Made by a program: the position numbers and the translations under genes. Source: Candidatus Pacearchaeota archaeon (GTDB lineage Archaea; Nanobdellota; Nanobdellia; Pacearchaeales; GW2011-AR1). From it: a stretch of 25,492 bases of DNA. The notes beneath the pieces are model-generated. The model saw only the letters and a program-made list of their open reading frames with translations. It did no database searches and was not told the DNA's origin. Where the stretch lies: positions 1 through 25,492 of the forward strand of contig JAGVXJ010000068.1 of the NCBI GenBank assembly GCA_018303895.1, written 5' to 3'. Below, in pieces: positions 1 through 6,360 of this stretch; the stretch's first letter is position 1; each line of letters begins with the position of its first letter.

Positions 1-653
1 TTAACTTCTGCAGAAACTTCTATAAATTTTTTATTTATTTTTACTTCTATTGACTCTCCAGTTGGTTGGATTATTTTTTTAAATCCACTAAAAAGATTAA
101 ATGCAATACTTCCCGAACCACAAGCAGTTTCTTTTACAAAAGAATTGACTTCACGAACATAAACATAAGGAGTTATTTGTTTTGATTATAAATAATTACA
201 CCGAAGGCGGGTTTGTTATACTTATTGGACATTTCTAAAAGAAATTCTTTTGAGGTTTTTTCTCCATCTTTTTTGTTAATGCAAATAAATCCAATTCCAC
301 CAAATAAAATTACCTTGTCAAATCGTTGATAATCTAATGGGATTTTTATTTTAGTTTTCTCTCCGGAATTTTCATAGTCAATTCCTTCTGTTATTCCACT
401 GGTGAATATTTTTCCTTGTTTATTTTCTAGTTGAGACGCAAAAGCTAATGTCCCATTAATGCATAATTCTCCCCCCATAAGTTCCAATTTTGGAATTCCA
501 TTTTTTGAAGAAATAAAATCAACCTGTTCAACTTTTTTTAGCAATTCCTTTGAAACTTGATTTTTTAATTCTCGAGGGTAGTTGCTAACTAACGCCGTGC
601 TATTTCCCCCTGCAATTTTCAAAATAGAGTAGGTGAATATAATCAGCTTTCAT
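1..653 (-). pseudogene. DapF-like amino-acid epimerase/racemase, frameshifted and cut by window edge
   Basis: Diaminopimelate-epimerase fold relative. The readable middle (622 down to 173) begins KIAGGNSTALV and holds the first Cys motif GGELCINGTLAFAS. After a stop at 173-175 the homology continues in another frame to position 1, with the second catalytic motif KETACGSGSIAF and then QPTGESIEV. Both catalytic cysteines are therefore encoded, but in different frames. The likely start is ATG at 651-653, preceded by GGAGG at 665-669 (11-base spacing). It reads MKADYIHLLY and needs one T removed from a T4 run near 621-624 to join the middle frame. One A added to the A4 run near 180-183 restores the last frame. 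The two indels cancel, so the first and last parts share a frame. This means either a decaying gene or homopolymer sequencing error. The substrate (DAP, or histidine as in CntK-like racemases) cannot be told. The C-terminus lies outside the window. Confidence 0.72.
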
Positions 654-676
654 ATTAAGCAAATCCTCCAAAAAAA

Positions 677-700
677 GAAAGAAATTTTTTCATTTCTTTC
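677..700 (-). terminator. Hairpin plus oligo-T after tRNA-His
   Basis: A perfect 9-bp inverted repeat (GAAAGAAAT / ATTTCTTTC) with a 6-base loop is followed on the minus strand by seven T residues. It lies about 75 bases beyond the tRNA-His 3' end and just before the GGAGG of the epimerase remnant. The form is that of a transcription terminator. Confidence 0.5.
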
Positions 701-704
701 ATTA

Positions 705-773
705 ATGCTCGTCCAGACTCTCACAAGCTCGGTCCCAACTTTGTAAGCAAAGATTGGCGCAGTGACTTCGCAT
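705..773 (+). repeat. Interrupted copy of the ATGCTCG...CTTCGCAT element
   Basis: The ends match the 27-28 bp element found at 3635-3662 and 9286-9312. The left end is ATGCTCGTC and the right end is GCGCAGTGACTTCGCAT, with about 42 extra bases between them. The extra part includes a small hairpin (CTTTG/CAAAG). It ends three bases from the tRNA-His discriminator position. Confidence 0.5.
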
Positions 774-775
774 GA

Positions 776-846
776 AGCGGGAGGCGAGAATCGAACTCGC
801 GTCTTGGGATCCACAATCCCACATTCTACCACTGAACTACAACCGC
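776..846 (-). tRNA. tRNA-His (anticodon GTG), imperfect acceptor stem
   Basis: The minus strand folds as a tRNA. The acceptor is GCGGTTG, the D arm is GTTC/GAAT around AGTGGTA, the anticodon stem is TGGGA/TCCCA with loop TTGTGGA (anticodon GTG, His), and the T arm is GCGAG-TTCGATT-CTCGC. The 3' acceptor strand is CTCCCGC. Positions 5-68 (U-C) and 6-67 (U-U) do not pair, which is unusual. A G precedes the 5' end at 847, where tRNA-His carries G-1, but the discriminator is T rather than the usual archaeal C. CCA is not encoded. The gene may be functional with a weak stem, or its 3' end may have been altered by the repeat that abuts it. An open frame read through this region is only a translation of the tRNA. 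Confidence 0.85.
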
Positions 847-1068
847 CATTATAGCCCTCAAATTCCAATTTATTCAATTGAGAAAAACTTGATATAAAAA
901 GATTCTTATTCAAAAACTTAGAATCAATAGAAAGATTTGCAGGCAAATCATTCAGTTGACTTTTTAACAAGTTAAAAAGATCAAAAGCACAGCTGTAGAA
1001 ATCCTTCTTTGGATCAATGAAAACATTCTCGCACTAAGGCGAGTTTGAGTTTAGCTGTCATAGAATTT
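847..1068. other. Intergenic between tRNA-His and nucleoside phosphorylase
   Basis: No convincing gene is seen. An A/T-rich AATAAATT box about 22-29 bases upstream of the tRNA could be its TATA element. A small inverted repeat CTCGC...GCGAG near 1030-1046 may end transcription of the phosphorylase. Confidence 0.4.
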
Positions 1069-1821
1069 TCAGTTATAACCAGTTTTTAAATTTTTACTTT
1101 CCAGAATTTTTATCGCTTCAAGGACGACTTTGATTGAGTTTTTCATTCCTTCATCAACCTTATTTTCATCGACGAGACGATAGATTACTTCCGGATTTTT
1201 TCTAACTTCTTCCGGTGGTTCAGGCGTGTTAACAGTTAATATCGCACCAGCCATCATTTTTCTTAATTGAGCAACTAAAAAAACTGCCGAACATTCCATC
1301 TCCGAACTGACTAAATTTTTTCCTTCCAATTTTGTAAAATTTTCCAAAGGTTCATAAAATGCGTCGTGAGTTCTGTTTGTTCCGACGAAATATCTCACTT
1401 TCAATTTTTTTGCTGCTTCAACTAACGCGTTAAAAACTTCTTTGTTCGCTTTAATTTTTTGATTTTCATAACCATATTCTTTTGTCGTTCCGTCGGCACA
1501 CCATGCTGAATCAGGAATTATCAAATCTCCAGGTTCCATTTCTTTTAACAATCCACCACAGGTTCCGATTCTTATCAAAACTTTTGCTTTAACATTAGCC
1601 AGCTCTTCAGTTACAATTGCTGCTGAAGGACATCCCATTCCCGTCGTGACTACTGAAATTTTTGTATCTTCATAATTCCCCTCGGCAATTCTAAGCCCGC
1701 GATTATTATTAATTTCTTTTTCATTAGTCAAAAATTTCAATATCTTTCCAACTCTGTCTGGATCTCCGGGAAGAAGAACATAATTTTGAATCTTGTCTAT
1801 TTTCAAATGTGGTTGAATCAT
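1069..1821 (-). CDS. NP-I family nucleoside phosphorylase (uridine phosphorylase-like)
   Basis: Catalyses phosphorolysis of a nucleoside to base plus ribose-1-phosphate in cytoplasmic salvage. At 250 residues it is the normal length for hexameric NP-I enzymes. Visible motifs are LPGDPDR (residues 17-23, phosphate site), TGMGCPSA (60-67), RIGTCGG (84-90) and VSSEMECSA (171-179, ribose-binding Met-Glu). The Asp used by purine nucleoside phosphorylases after the last strand is replaced by TVNTPEPP, and DAFYEP stands where uridine phosphorylases have their base-binding segment. A uridine-phosphorylase-like role therefore fits best, though substrate assignment in this family is risky. It starts 32 bases after the HAD gene. 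An ATATTTAAAACC box about 22-32 bases upstream suggests its own leaderless promoter. The product would feed pyrimidine salvage. Confidence 0.85.
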   Translation of the reverse strand: MIQPHLKIDKIQNYVLLPGDPDRVGKILKFLTNEKEINNNRGLRIAEGNYEDTKISVVTTGMGCPSAAIVTEELANVKAKVLIRIGTCGGLLKEMEPGDLIIPDSAWCADGTTKEYGYENQKIKANKEVFNALVEAAKKLKVRYFVGTNRTHDAFYEPLENFTKLEGKNLVSSEMECSAVFLVAQLRKMMAGAILTVNTPEPPEEVRKNPEVIYRLVDENKVDEGMKNSIKVVLEAIKILESKNLKTGYN

Positions 1822-1853
1822 TATTTAATTTGTCTCGCAGGTTTTAAATATTT

Positions 1854-2660
1854 TTAGATTATCTTCTGGATATAATTCACAAAATCTAAAACTCCTTCAG
1901 TGTAGGATTTTCTTGAAACTAGTCCGTTATTTTTTCTTACAAATCTTTTTACTTCTTCTCTCGCGTTTGCCGGACAACCAATCATTTTTGGTGAAGATTC
2001 TTGAAACATTAATATGTCTGGAATTTCATCTCCAAATGAAGCTATTCTATTTTCTCCCGCAATTTTTTTCATCGGATTACTCTTCAAAGCATTTTTTGGA
2101 GTGAGAATAATATTCCCATACTTTTTAGAAAAGAAAAGATTGTATTTTTCTCCGTAAACTTTTTTTAATCTTTCAAAAACATTTGAAGTAAATTCATCGT
2201 TCTCTGTTGGAATTCCTTGATTGATTACTCTTGGATAAACTGTCGCTGTAAAGATTCTGCTTTTTTCACAGTATGCTTCTTTAGAAAGCGAACTGAAAAA
2301 TTTTTCTGGACTTTTGACTAAGTCATCTGTAGATATAAAAGAAACTCTGTCACATAAATTTTTCAAACTTTTTTTCAGGTTCTCCCGCGAAAATTTAACA
2401 CCAAATGCATTTTCATCCAAATTTTTTGCCGGATTAAAAACTCCCTGCCCATTTTCGTAAACTATTAATCCATTAGTTTTTATCTGTGACCAAATATCAA
2501 TAATATTTTTCAATGATCGATTTGAATTCAAATGGAAATTTATTTCACCAAAATATTTTCTTAATTCCTTTTTTAATTCATCAACTGGGATATTAAATCG
2601 GTATTTTTCGTCAATAAAACACCCATCAATATCAAAAAAAACATCAGTCTTCTTCTTCAT
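1854..2660 (-). CDS. HAD-superfamily hydrolase (Cof/phosphoglycolate-phosphatase-like)
   Basis: A 268-residue haloacid-dehalogenase-type phosphatase. Motif I is DIDGC (Asp10 nucleophile, Asp12 acid/base), motif II is NSNRS (Ser46), motif III is probably Lys193 in ALKSNP, and motif IV is SFGDEIPD (Asp211/Asp215). The long segment between motifs II and III (about residues 65-185) would be a C2-type cap that sets the substrate. GDxxxD at the end is the Mg2+ site. The start overlaps the end of the upstream phosphoribosyltransferase-like gene by 17 bases, so the two are translationally linked and probably act in one pathway. The substrate is unknown; a sugar-phosphate or nucleotide is the natural guess beside a PRTase-like and a nucleoside phosphorylase. 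Trehalose-phosphatase and mannosyl-phosphoglycerate phosphatase relatives are alternatives. Confidence 0.82.
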   Translation of the reverse strand: MKKKTDVFFDIDGCFIDEKYRFNIPVDELKKELRKYFGEINFHLNSNRSLKNIIDIWSQIKTNGLIVYENGQGVFNPAKNLDENAFGVKFSRENLKKSLKNLCDRVSFISTDDLVKSPEKFFSSLSKEAYCEKSRIFTATVYPRVINQGIPTENDEFTSNVFERLKKVYGEKYNLFFSKKYGNIILTPKNALKSNPMKKIAGENRIASFGDEIPDILMFQESSPKMIGCPANAREEVKRFVRKNNGLVSRKSYTEGVLDFVNYIQKII

Positions 2661-3555
2661 TTTTCTTTCTCTTGATTATTAATTCGTAGACAATATTACT
2701 TCTTTTAGACGGTTTTAATGCTACACTTATTTCATCCATAGCCAAGATTGATTTAATCGTTTTAAAGAAAGATTTATATTTGATTTTATAATCTTCAACA
2801 AATTCTTTCGGGATACTTGCCCAATTTTCTGGGTTCTCTGAATATTTAATGAAAAGATTTGCAGAGTTATCTGTATTTCTCATCGGAACTTTCCGACCAT
2901 CAAAACCTAAACAATCTCTCATTTCAAGCCAATCAATCCAATCAAAACTTTGAACATATTTTGTATTCAATCCAATAGCATTAAGTTTTTCGATTCCTTT
3001 TTTCCCTGCGAAAGCCAAATAAATTTTTTCTACTTCAATTCCTTCTACTCTAAATCTATTTTCGATTTCATCTCCAAGTGTCCCACCTTCAAAAGTTCCG
3101 ACGTCCATCAAGTCAATTTTTTTCCCATACCGCTTTTTTATTTGTCTTACTTGCTCGTCCAATGAAACAGCTCTAAATCTTGGGCCAAGTTTGTGTGGTT
3201 CATTCAAATTGTGCGGATTCTGAATTCTTGTAACATGATAATTTCCGTCGGGTAAATCTTGGCAATAAACATCATCAAAACTTATAATCGGATTTGATCC
3301 ACCATTTTCCGAGATTACTTTTCTCAAGCCCGAATCGATTTCTCTATCTGAAATAAATTTCATTTCCCAAGAAAAATTTCCTTTTTCATCGCTATCTTCT
3401 CTCTTTCCAATCAAGTCCCGCATTTCAGTAAAGTAGTATTGCTCAAGGAGTCTCAATGATTGTTTAATCTCGTCACTTAAAGGAACATTATGTCTATTTT
3501 CCAATAAGGGAACCAATCCACCAGTTAAGAGATAAACTTTATTTCGAGAGGGCAT
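2644..3555 (-). CDS. Phosphoribosyltransferase-like protein
   Basis: A 303-residue protein with one recognisable element: KIDLMDVGTFEGGTL (residues 146-160). It has the shape of a type I phosphoribosyltransferase PRPP loop (hydrophobic strand, acidic residues, T-x-x-G-G-T), followed by a helix and a strand IEVEKIYLAFA. One of the usual two adjacent acids is missing (MDV instead of DD/ED), so PRPP binding is likely but catalysis is uncertain. The N-terminal 90 residues and C-terminal 100 residues match nothing I recognise. A TATA-like box (ATATATAAAC) lies about 20-28 bases before the ATG. The 3' end overlaps the HAD gene by 17 bases. PRTase-like plus HAD pairs occur in several archaeal and ter-type operons, but no specific pathway can be named from sequence alone. 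Confidence 0.55.
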   Translation of the reverse strand: MPSRNKVYLLTGGLVPLLENRHNVPLSDEIKQSLRLLEQYYFTEMRDLIGKREDSDEKGNFSWEMKFISDREIDSGLRKVISENGGSNPIISFDDVYCQDLPDGNYHVTRIQNPHNLNEPHKLGPRFRAVSLDEQVRQIKKRYGKKIDLMDVGTFEGGTLGDEIENRFRVEGIEVEKIYLAFAGKKGIEKLNAIGLNTKYVQSFDWIDWLEMRDCLGFDGRKVPMRNTDNSANLFIKYSENPENWASIPKEFVEDYKIKYKSFFKTIKSILAMDEISVALKPSKRSNIVYELIIKRKKNEEED

Positions 3556-3600
3556 GAAATTACCATGCCAACTTGTTTATATATTTTTCCAAAAATAGAA

Positions 3601-3636
3601 TTGTACTTTTCTTCTAATAATTTTCTGACCCTCTAT
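3601..3636 (-). repeat. Copy of the aIF5A gene 3' end
   Basis: This segment repeats the last 36 bases of the aIF5A gene (3678-3713) at 33 of 36 positions. It lies 77 bases downstream, in the same orientation. The copy encodes the same end (IEGQKIIRRK) but has lost the stop. The 41 bases between the copies contain the ATGCTCG...CTTCGCAT element. Confidence 0.85.
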
Positions 3637-3662
3637 GCGAAGCGACTACGTTCGGCGAGCAT
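3635..3662 (-). repeat. ATGCTCG...CTTCGCAT element, copy beside aIF5A
   Basis: On the minus strand it reads ATGCTCGCCGAACGTAGTCG followed by CTTCGCAT. With one gap it matches the copy after L11 (9286-9312) at about 23 of 28 positions. It begins 15 bases past the aIF5A stop and runs in the same orientation as that gene. Confidence 0.65.
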
Positions 3663-3677
3663 TTCTGGAACAAAAAA

Positions 3678-4070
3678 TTATACTTTTCTTCTAATAATTT
3701 TTTGTCCCTCTATATCCCAATATTCACAATTTTCGCCTTCAACTAATTGGGCGAACAATTCTTCATCAGGGCAAGGAATATCCATTGTTTCAAAATTTTC
3801 TAAATCCATAACACTCGCAACTTTATCTCCTTTTGAAAGAACTTGTGCTTTTCTTTTATCCACCATTGGAACTTCGAACTTATCATGTCCCGGGCTAACA
3901 AAAACTTTCTTGTTTCCTGCAATTAAAGGCATTGCTTCAATTCTACATTTTGCGTGTCCGTGCTTTCCTGTCTTTGAAACATCCATACTTCTTACAACGC
4001 AAGGAACTCCATCAACCATAATGTTGACGCCAGCTTTCGCCTCTGTTGCCTCTATAATTTTTAATACCAT
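3678..4070 (-). CDS. eif5a: Translation factor aIF5A
   Basis: Binds the ribosome E/P site and helps peptide-bond formation at difficult sequences such as polyproline. It requires hypusine or deoxyhypusine. The 130 residues are normal for the archaeal form. The N-terminal SH3-like domain carries the exposed loop SKTGKHGHAKC (residues 32-42), with Lys36 as the modified lysine. The C-terminal OB-fold runs from about residue 70 to the end (MDIPCPDEELFAQL and onward). The frame is open 44 codons further upstream, but the family starts with this Met. A CTTTATAAAC box at 4091-4100 lies 21-30 bases before it, fitting a leaderless mRNA. It is divergent from the 4190 gene. Its last 36 bases are duplicated downstream. 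Confidence 0.96.
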   Translation of the reverse strand: MVLKIIEATEAKAGVNIMVDGVPCVVRSMDVSKTGKHGHAKCRIEAMPLIAGNKKVFVSPGHDKFEVPMVDKRKAQVLSKGDKVASVMDLENFETMDIPCPDEELFAQLVEGENCEYWDIEGQKIIRRKV

Positions 4071-4090
4071 ACGGACAATAAAAAAAGTAT

Positions 4091-4100
4091 GTTTATAAAG
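4091..4100 (-). promoter_or_regulatory. TATA box of aIF5A
   Basis: CTTTATAAAC on the minus strand, 21-30 bases before the aIF5A start codon, as for a leaderless archaeal transcript. Confidence 0.65.
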
Positions 4101-4140
4101 ATTTTTACTAAATTTTTCTATTTCTAAAAAATAAATATCC

Positions 4141-4160
4141 TTTAAATCAAAAGATTTAAA
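4141..4160. promoter_or_regulatory. Perfect inverted repeat in a divergent promoter region
   Basis: TTTAAATC and GATTTAAA form perfect 8-bp arms around AAAA. It lies 30-49 bases before the 4190 start and about 70-90 bases before the aIF5A start. It could be a regulator site or part of the TATA region of the rightward gene. Confidence 0.35.
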
Positions 4161-4189
4161 AGTCGTAATAACTGGAGAGTTAAAACAAA

Positions 4190-4954
4190 ATGGCTCAATC
4201 AACTCAATTCAGAAACGGGCAATTGCCAAGAACACCTTCAGAAAGTTTGGAATCTATCTCTTCCAATCAGATATCTCAACAAATTCCAGAAGCTGATTTG
4301 GAAATGATTTCAAAAAAAGATGCCGACACAATTCTTGCACTTGCCGGAAGTTTTTATGAAAGATTCATGACTCGTGAAGCGGAATTGAAAGAAAAAAATA
4401 GCCTGACTCAATCTCAAGATAAATTAGTTCAATTAATTTTAGGAGAGATGGTCCCAAAAACTTATCTTTATGATATTGCAGAGCAAAATGGTTTGCCAAG
4501 AGAATTAATAGACAACATGGCGAAGATTAGTCTTGACAGCGGAAGAAGAAATGAATTAATGCAAAAATACTCTATGGATTTTTCTAAATTAGCTCGTGCA
4601 AAATATCTATCTAAAATGTTTGAAACACTTCTTCCTAATGACCATTATAAGATTAGTGATATAGATCGCTACGAACATTTTGCTATTTCAATAGATGAAT
4701 CTAGCACAGTCAAAAAAGATTTATTCGAATTATTATATGATCGTTGGATTATGAAAGACAAAAATCTTAACAAATTAGTAAGAAAATCAAAAACAATAGC
4801 CCATTTTAATTTTTGTTATAATACTCTAAAAGGAGAGGTAAGTGATCCATTTATTCTAAATGTTTTTGACTTTATTTTGGAACATTCGGATTCTGGAATG
4901 AAACCTTATCTTGAACCTAAAAAAGGAGATCTTAAATTCTCTGGTGCAATCTAA
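4190..4954 (+). CDS. Hypothetical soluble helical protein
   Basis: 254 residues, no family recognised. The first 35 residues are polar, Ser/Gln/Asn-rich and probably disordered. The rest is charged and looks mostly alpha-helical, with no signal peptide, membrane segment or metal-binding motif. Recurrent hydrophobic heptads (for example DKLVQLILGEMVPKTYLYDI, residues 77-96) suggest a helical bundle. It is preceded by GGAG 13 bases before the ATG and by the inverted repeat at 4141-4160. It stands alone between divergent aIF5A and the FKBP gene, which has its own promoter-like sequence. No function is proposed. Confidence 0.75.
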   Translation: MAQSTQFRNGQLPRTPSESLESISSNQISQQIPEADLEMISKKDADTILALAGSFYERFMTREAELKEKNSLTQSQDKLVQLILGEMVPKTYLYDIAEQNGLPRELIDNMAKISLDSGRRNELMQKYSMDFSKLARAKYLSKMFETLLPNDHYKISDIDRYEHFAISIDESSTVKKDLFELLYDRWIMKDKNLNKLVRKSKTIAHFNFCYNTLKGEVSDPFILNVFDFILEHSDSGMKPYLEPKKGDLKFSGAI

Positions 4955-4995
4955 CCTTCGCAAACTTTTTTAAACACTCTTCTTATAATTTTTTC

Positions 4996-5718
4996 ATGGC
5001 TTTGCAAAAAAAAGATTTTGTTGAAATAGAATTCACTGGAAAATTGAAAGACGGCGAAGAAATTTTTGATTCAAACATTAAAGCAGACGTTGAAAAAATG
5101 CACGCTGGTCATAATCACAGCAAAGAAAAGCATGATATGAATGTCAAGCCATTTGTTTTTTGTTTGGGAGAAAAAATGTTTCTCGAGGGTGTTGAAGATT
5201 TTTTAATTGATAAACCAGAAAATTCTGCTTCGTATAATATCGAAATTTCTCCAGAAAAATCTTTTGGGGTTAGGAATCCAAAATTAGTTCAGGTTGTTCC
5301 GATAAAAGTTTTTCATGCTCAAAGAATAAATCCAACTCAGGGAGATGTTTTGAATTTCGACGGAAAATTGGGAAAAATTTTGTCAGTTTCTGGCGGAAGA
5401 GTAATTACTGATTTCAATCATCCTCTTGCTGGAAAAGAAGTTATTTACAAGGTTAATCTAAAAAGAAAAGTCACTGATATAAATGAAAAAGTAAAAGCTC
5501 TGTTTGATTTCTTTTTCAGACAAAATTTTGAGTTTTCAGTTTCAGCTAACAAATTAATTGTAGAAGTTCCGACTGGATATTCACAACTCTTGATTTTGTT
5601 CAAAGACAAATTCAAAGAAATTTTAGGTTTGGAACTTGAAGTAAAAGAACTTTCTCTTGAAAACAAAAAAGAAATTTCTCAAAAGATAAAAGATAAAGTT
5701 GAAGAGATGAAAAATTAA
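4996..5718 (+). CDS. Long FKBP-type peptidyl-prolyl isomerase (SlyD/FKBP26-like)
   Basis: Cytoplasmic folding helper that isomerises Xaa-Pro bonds. The FKBP half-domain starts at VEIEFTGKLKDGEEIFDS (residues 9-26). The chaperone insert-in-flap domain lies at about 86-135 (SPEKSFGVRNPKLVQVVP and onward). The returning FKBP strand VITDFNHPLAGKEVIYKV (136-153) is typical of SlyD-type proteins. Residues 155-240 form the extra C-terminal domain seen in long archaeal FKBPs. A His-rich insert (HAGHNHSKEKHD, 36-47) sits after the first strands and may bind metal. No signal peptide. A TTTTTTAAAC box about 20-30 bases before the ATG suggests its own promoter. Confidence 0.9.
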   Translation: MALQKKDFVEIEFTGKLKDGEEIFDSNIKADVEKMHAGHNHSKEKHDMNVKPFVFCLGEKMFLEGVEDFLIDKPENSASYNIEISPEKSFGVRNPKLVQVVPIKVFHAQRINPTQGDVLNFDGKLGKILSVSGGRVITDFNHPLAGKEVIYKVNLKRKVTDINEKVKALFDFFFRQNFEFSVSANKLIVEVPTGYSQLLILFKDKFKEILGLELEVKELSLENKKEISQKIKDKVEEMKN

Positions 5719-5730
5719 GTTTCAACAAAA

Positions 5731-5740
5731 TCCTTATAAC
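5731..5740 (+). promoter_or_regulatory. TATA box of pyrE
   Basis: TCCTTATAAC, 22-31 bases before the pyrE ATG, followed by a T-rich stretch. Consistent with a leaderless transcript. Confidence 0.55.
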
Positions 5741-5761
5741 TTTTGTTTTATTCTTTTTCTT

Positions 5762-6289
5762 ATGTCTTTAGATAAAAAATTAGAATTAATGAATTTATTA
5801 CATCAGTTAAATGTTGTCCAAAAAGGAACTTTCTCTTTAACCAGCGGGAAAATTTCAAATTTTTATCTCGACATTAAATTAGCTTTGGGAAATCCCTTGG
5901 CATTAATTCTAATGAGAGACTTACTTGTAGAAAAATTTTCTGAAAAAACTAGTTGTGTTGTTGCTTGTGGTTATGGCGGAATCGCTCTTGCAAGTGCAAT
6001 CTCTACAAATTATAACCTTCCCTTGTCGATGGTTCGAGCAGAGGAACGAACTCACGGAATGAAAAAAGCAATTGAAGGTTACATTCCAAATCCAAGCGAT
6101 GTTTGTGCTTTTATCGACGATGTTTTTTCAACAGGGAAAAGCATTAATTTGTTAGCAGATAAAATCCAACTAACCAGCGCAAAAATTTCAGGAGCTTATG
6201 TTGTTGTCAATCGGACTGATTTAAACAATAGTGAAAAAAATATTCCCTTTTCTCTTTATTCTTTATTTTCCATAAAAGATTTAGTCTAA
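5762..6289 (+). CDS. pyrE: Orotate phosphoribosyltransferase
   Basis: Converts orotate and PRPP to orotidine monophosphate in de novo pyrimidine synthesis. The substrate segment is TFSLTSGKISNFYLDIK (residues 23-39). The PRPP loop is CAFIDDVFSTGKS (115-127), with the adjacent Asp pair and T-G. ACGYGGIALASAI (68-80) is the conserved glycine turn. The mobile loop reads VRAEERTHG (91-99); most PyrE proteins have lysines at two places here (RKExKxHG), and both are changed (Ala93, Arg96). At 175 residues it is in the short archaeal range. The assignment is good, but a related PRTase with other base specificity is possible because of this loop. It has its own promoter and FtsZ follows after about 70 bases. 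Confidence 0.85.
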   Translation: MSLDKKLELMNLLHQLNVVQKGTFSLTSGKISNFYLDIKLALGNPLALILMRDLLVEKFSEKTSCVVACGYGGIALASAISTNYNLPLSMVRAEERTHGMKKAIEGYIPNPSDVCAFIDDVFSTGKSINLLADKIQLTSAKISGAYVVVNRTDLNNSEKNIPFSLYSLFSIKDLV

Positions 6290-6330
6290 TCTTAATACTC
6301 TTGATTATTCCTCTACATTTACATAATAAT

Positions 6331-6340
6331 ACTTATAAAC
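6331..6340 (+). promoter_or_regulatory. TATA box of ftsZ
   Basis: ACTTATAAAC, 21-30 bases before the ftsZ ATG at 6361. This supports that ATG over an upstream TTG at 6301 in the same frame, which lies ahead of the box. Confidence 0.65.
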
Positions 6341-6360
6341 ACAAATTGATTCTCCTTTTC

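Noticed and set aside
650..970. Open frame of 106 codons on the minus strand
   Set aside because: Its middle is the tRNA-His gene read as protein; no family resemblance in the flanks.
847..1068. Small protein gene between tRNA-His and the phosphorylase
   Set aside because: Only short frames with no clear start signal or family resemblance.
3565..4098. Long plus-strand open frame
   Set aside because: It is antisense to aIF5A, whose assignment is firm; the frame is a composition shadow.
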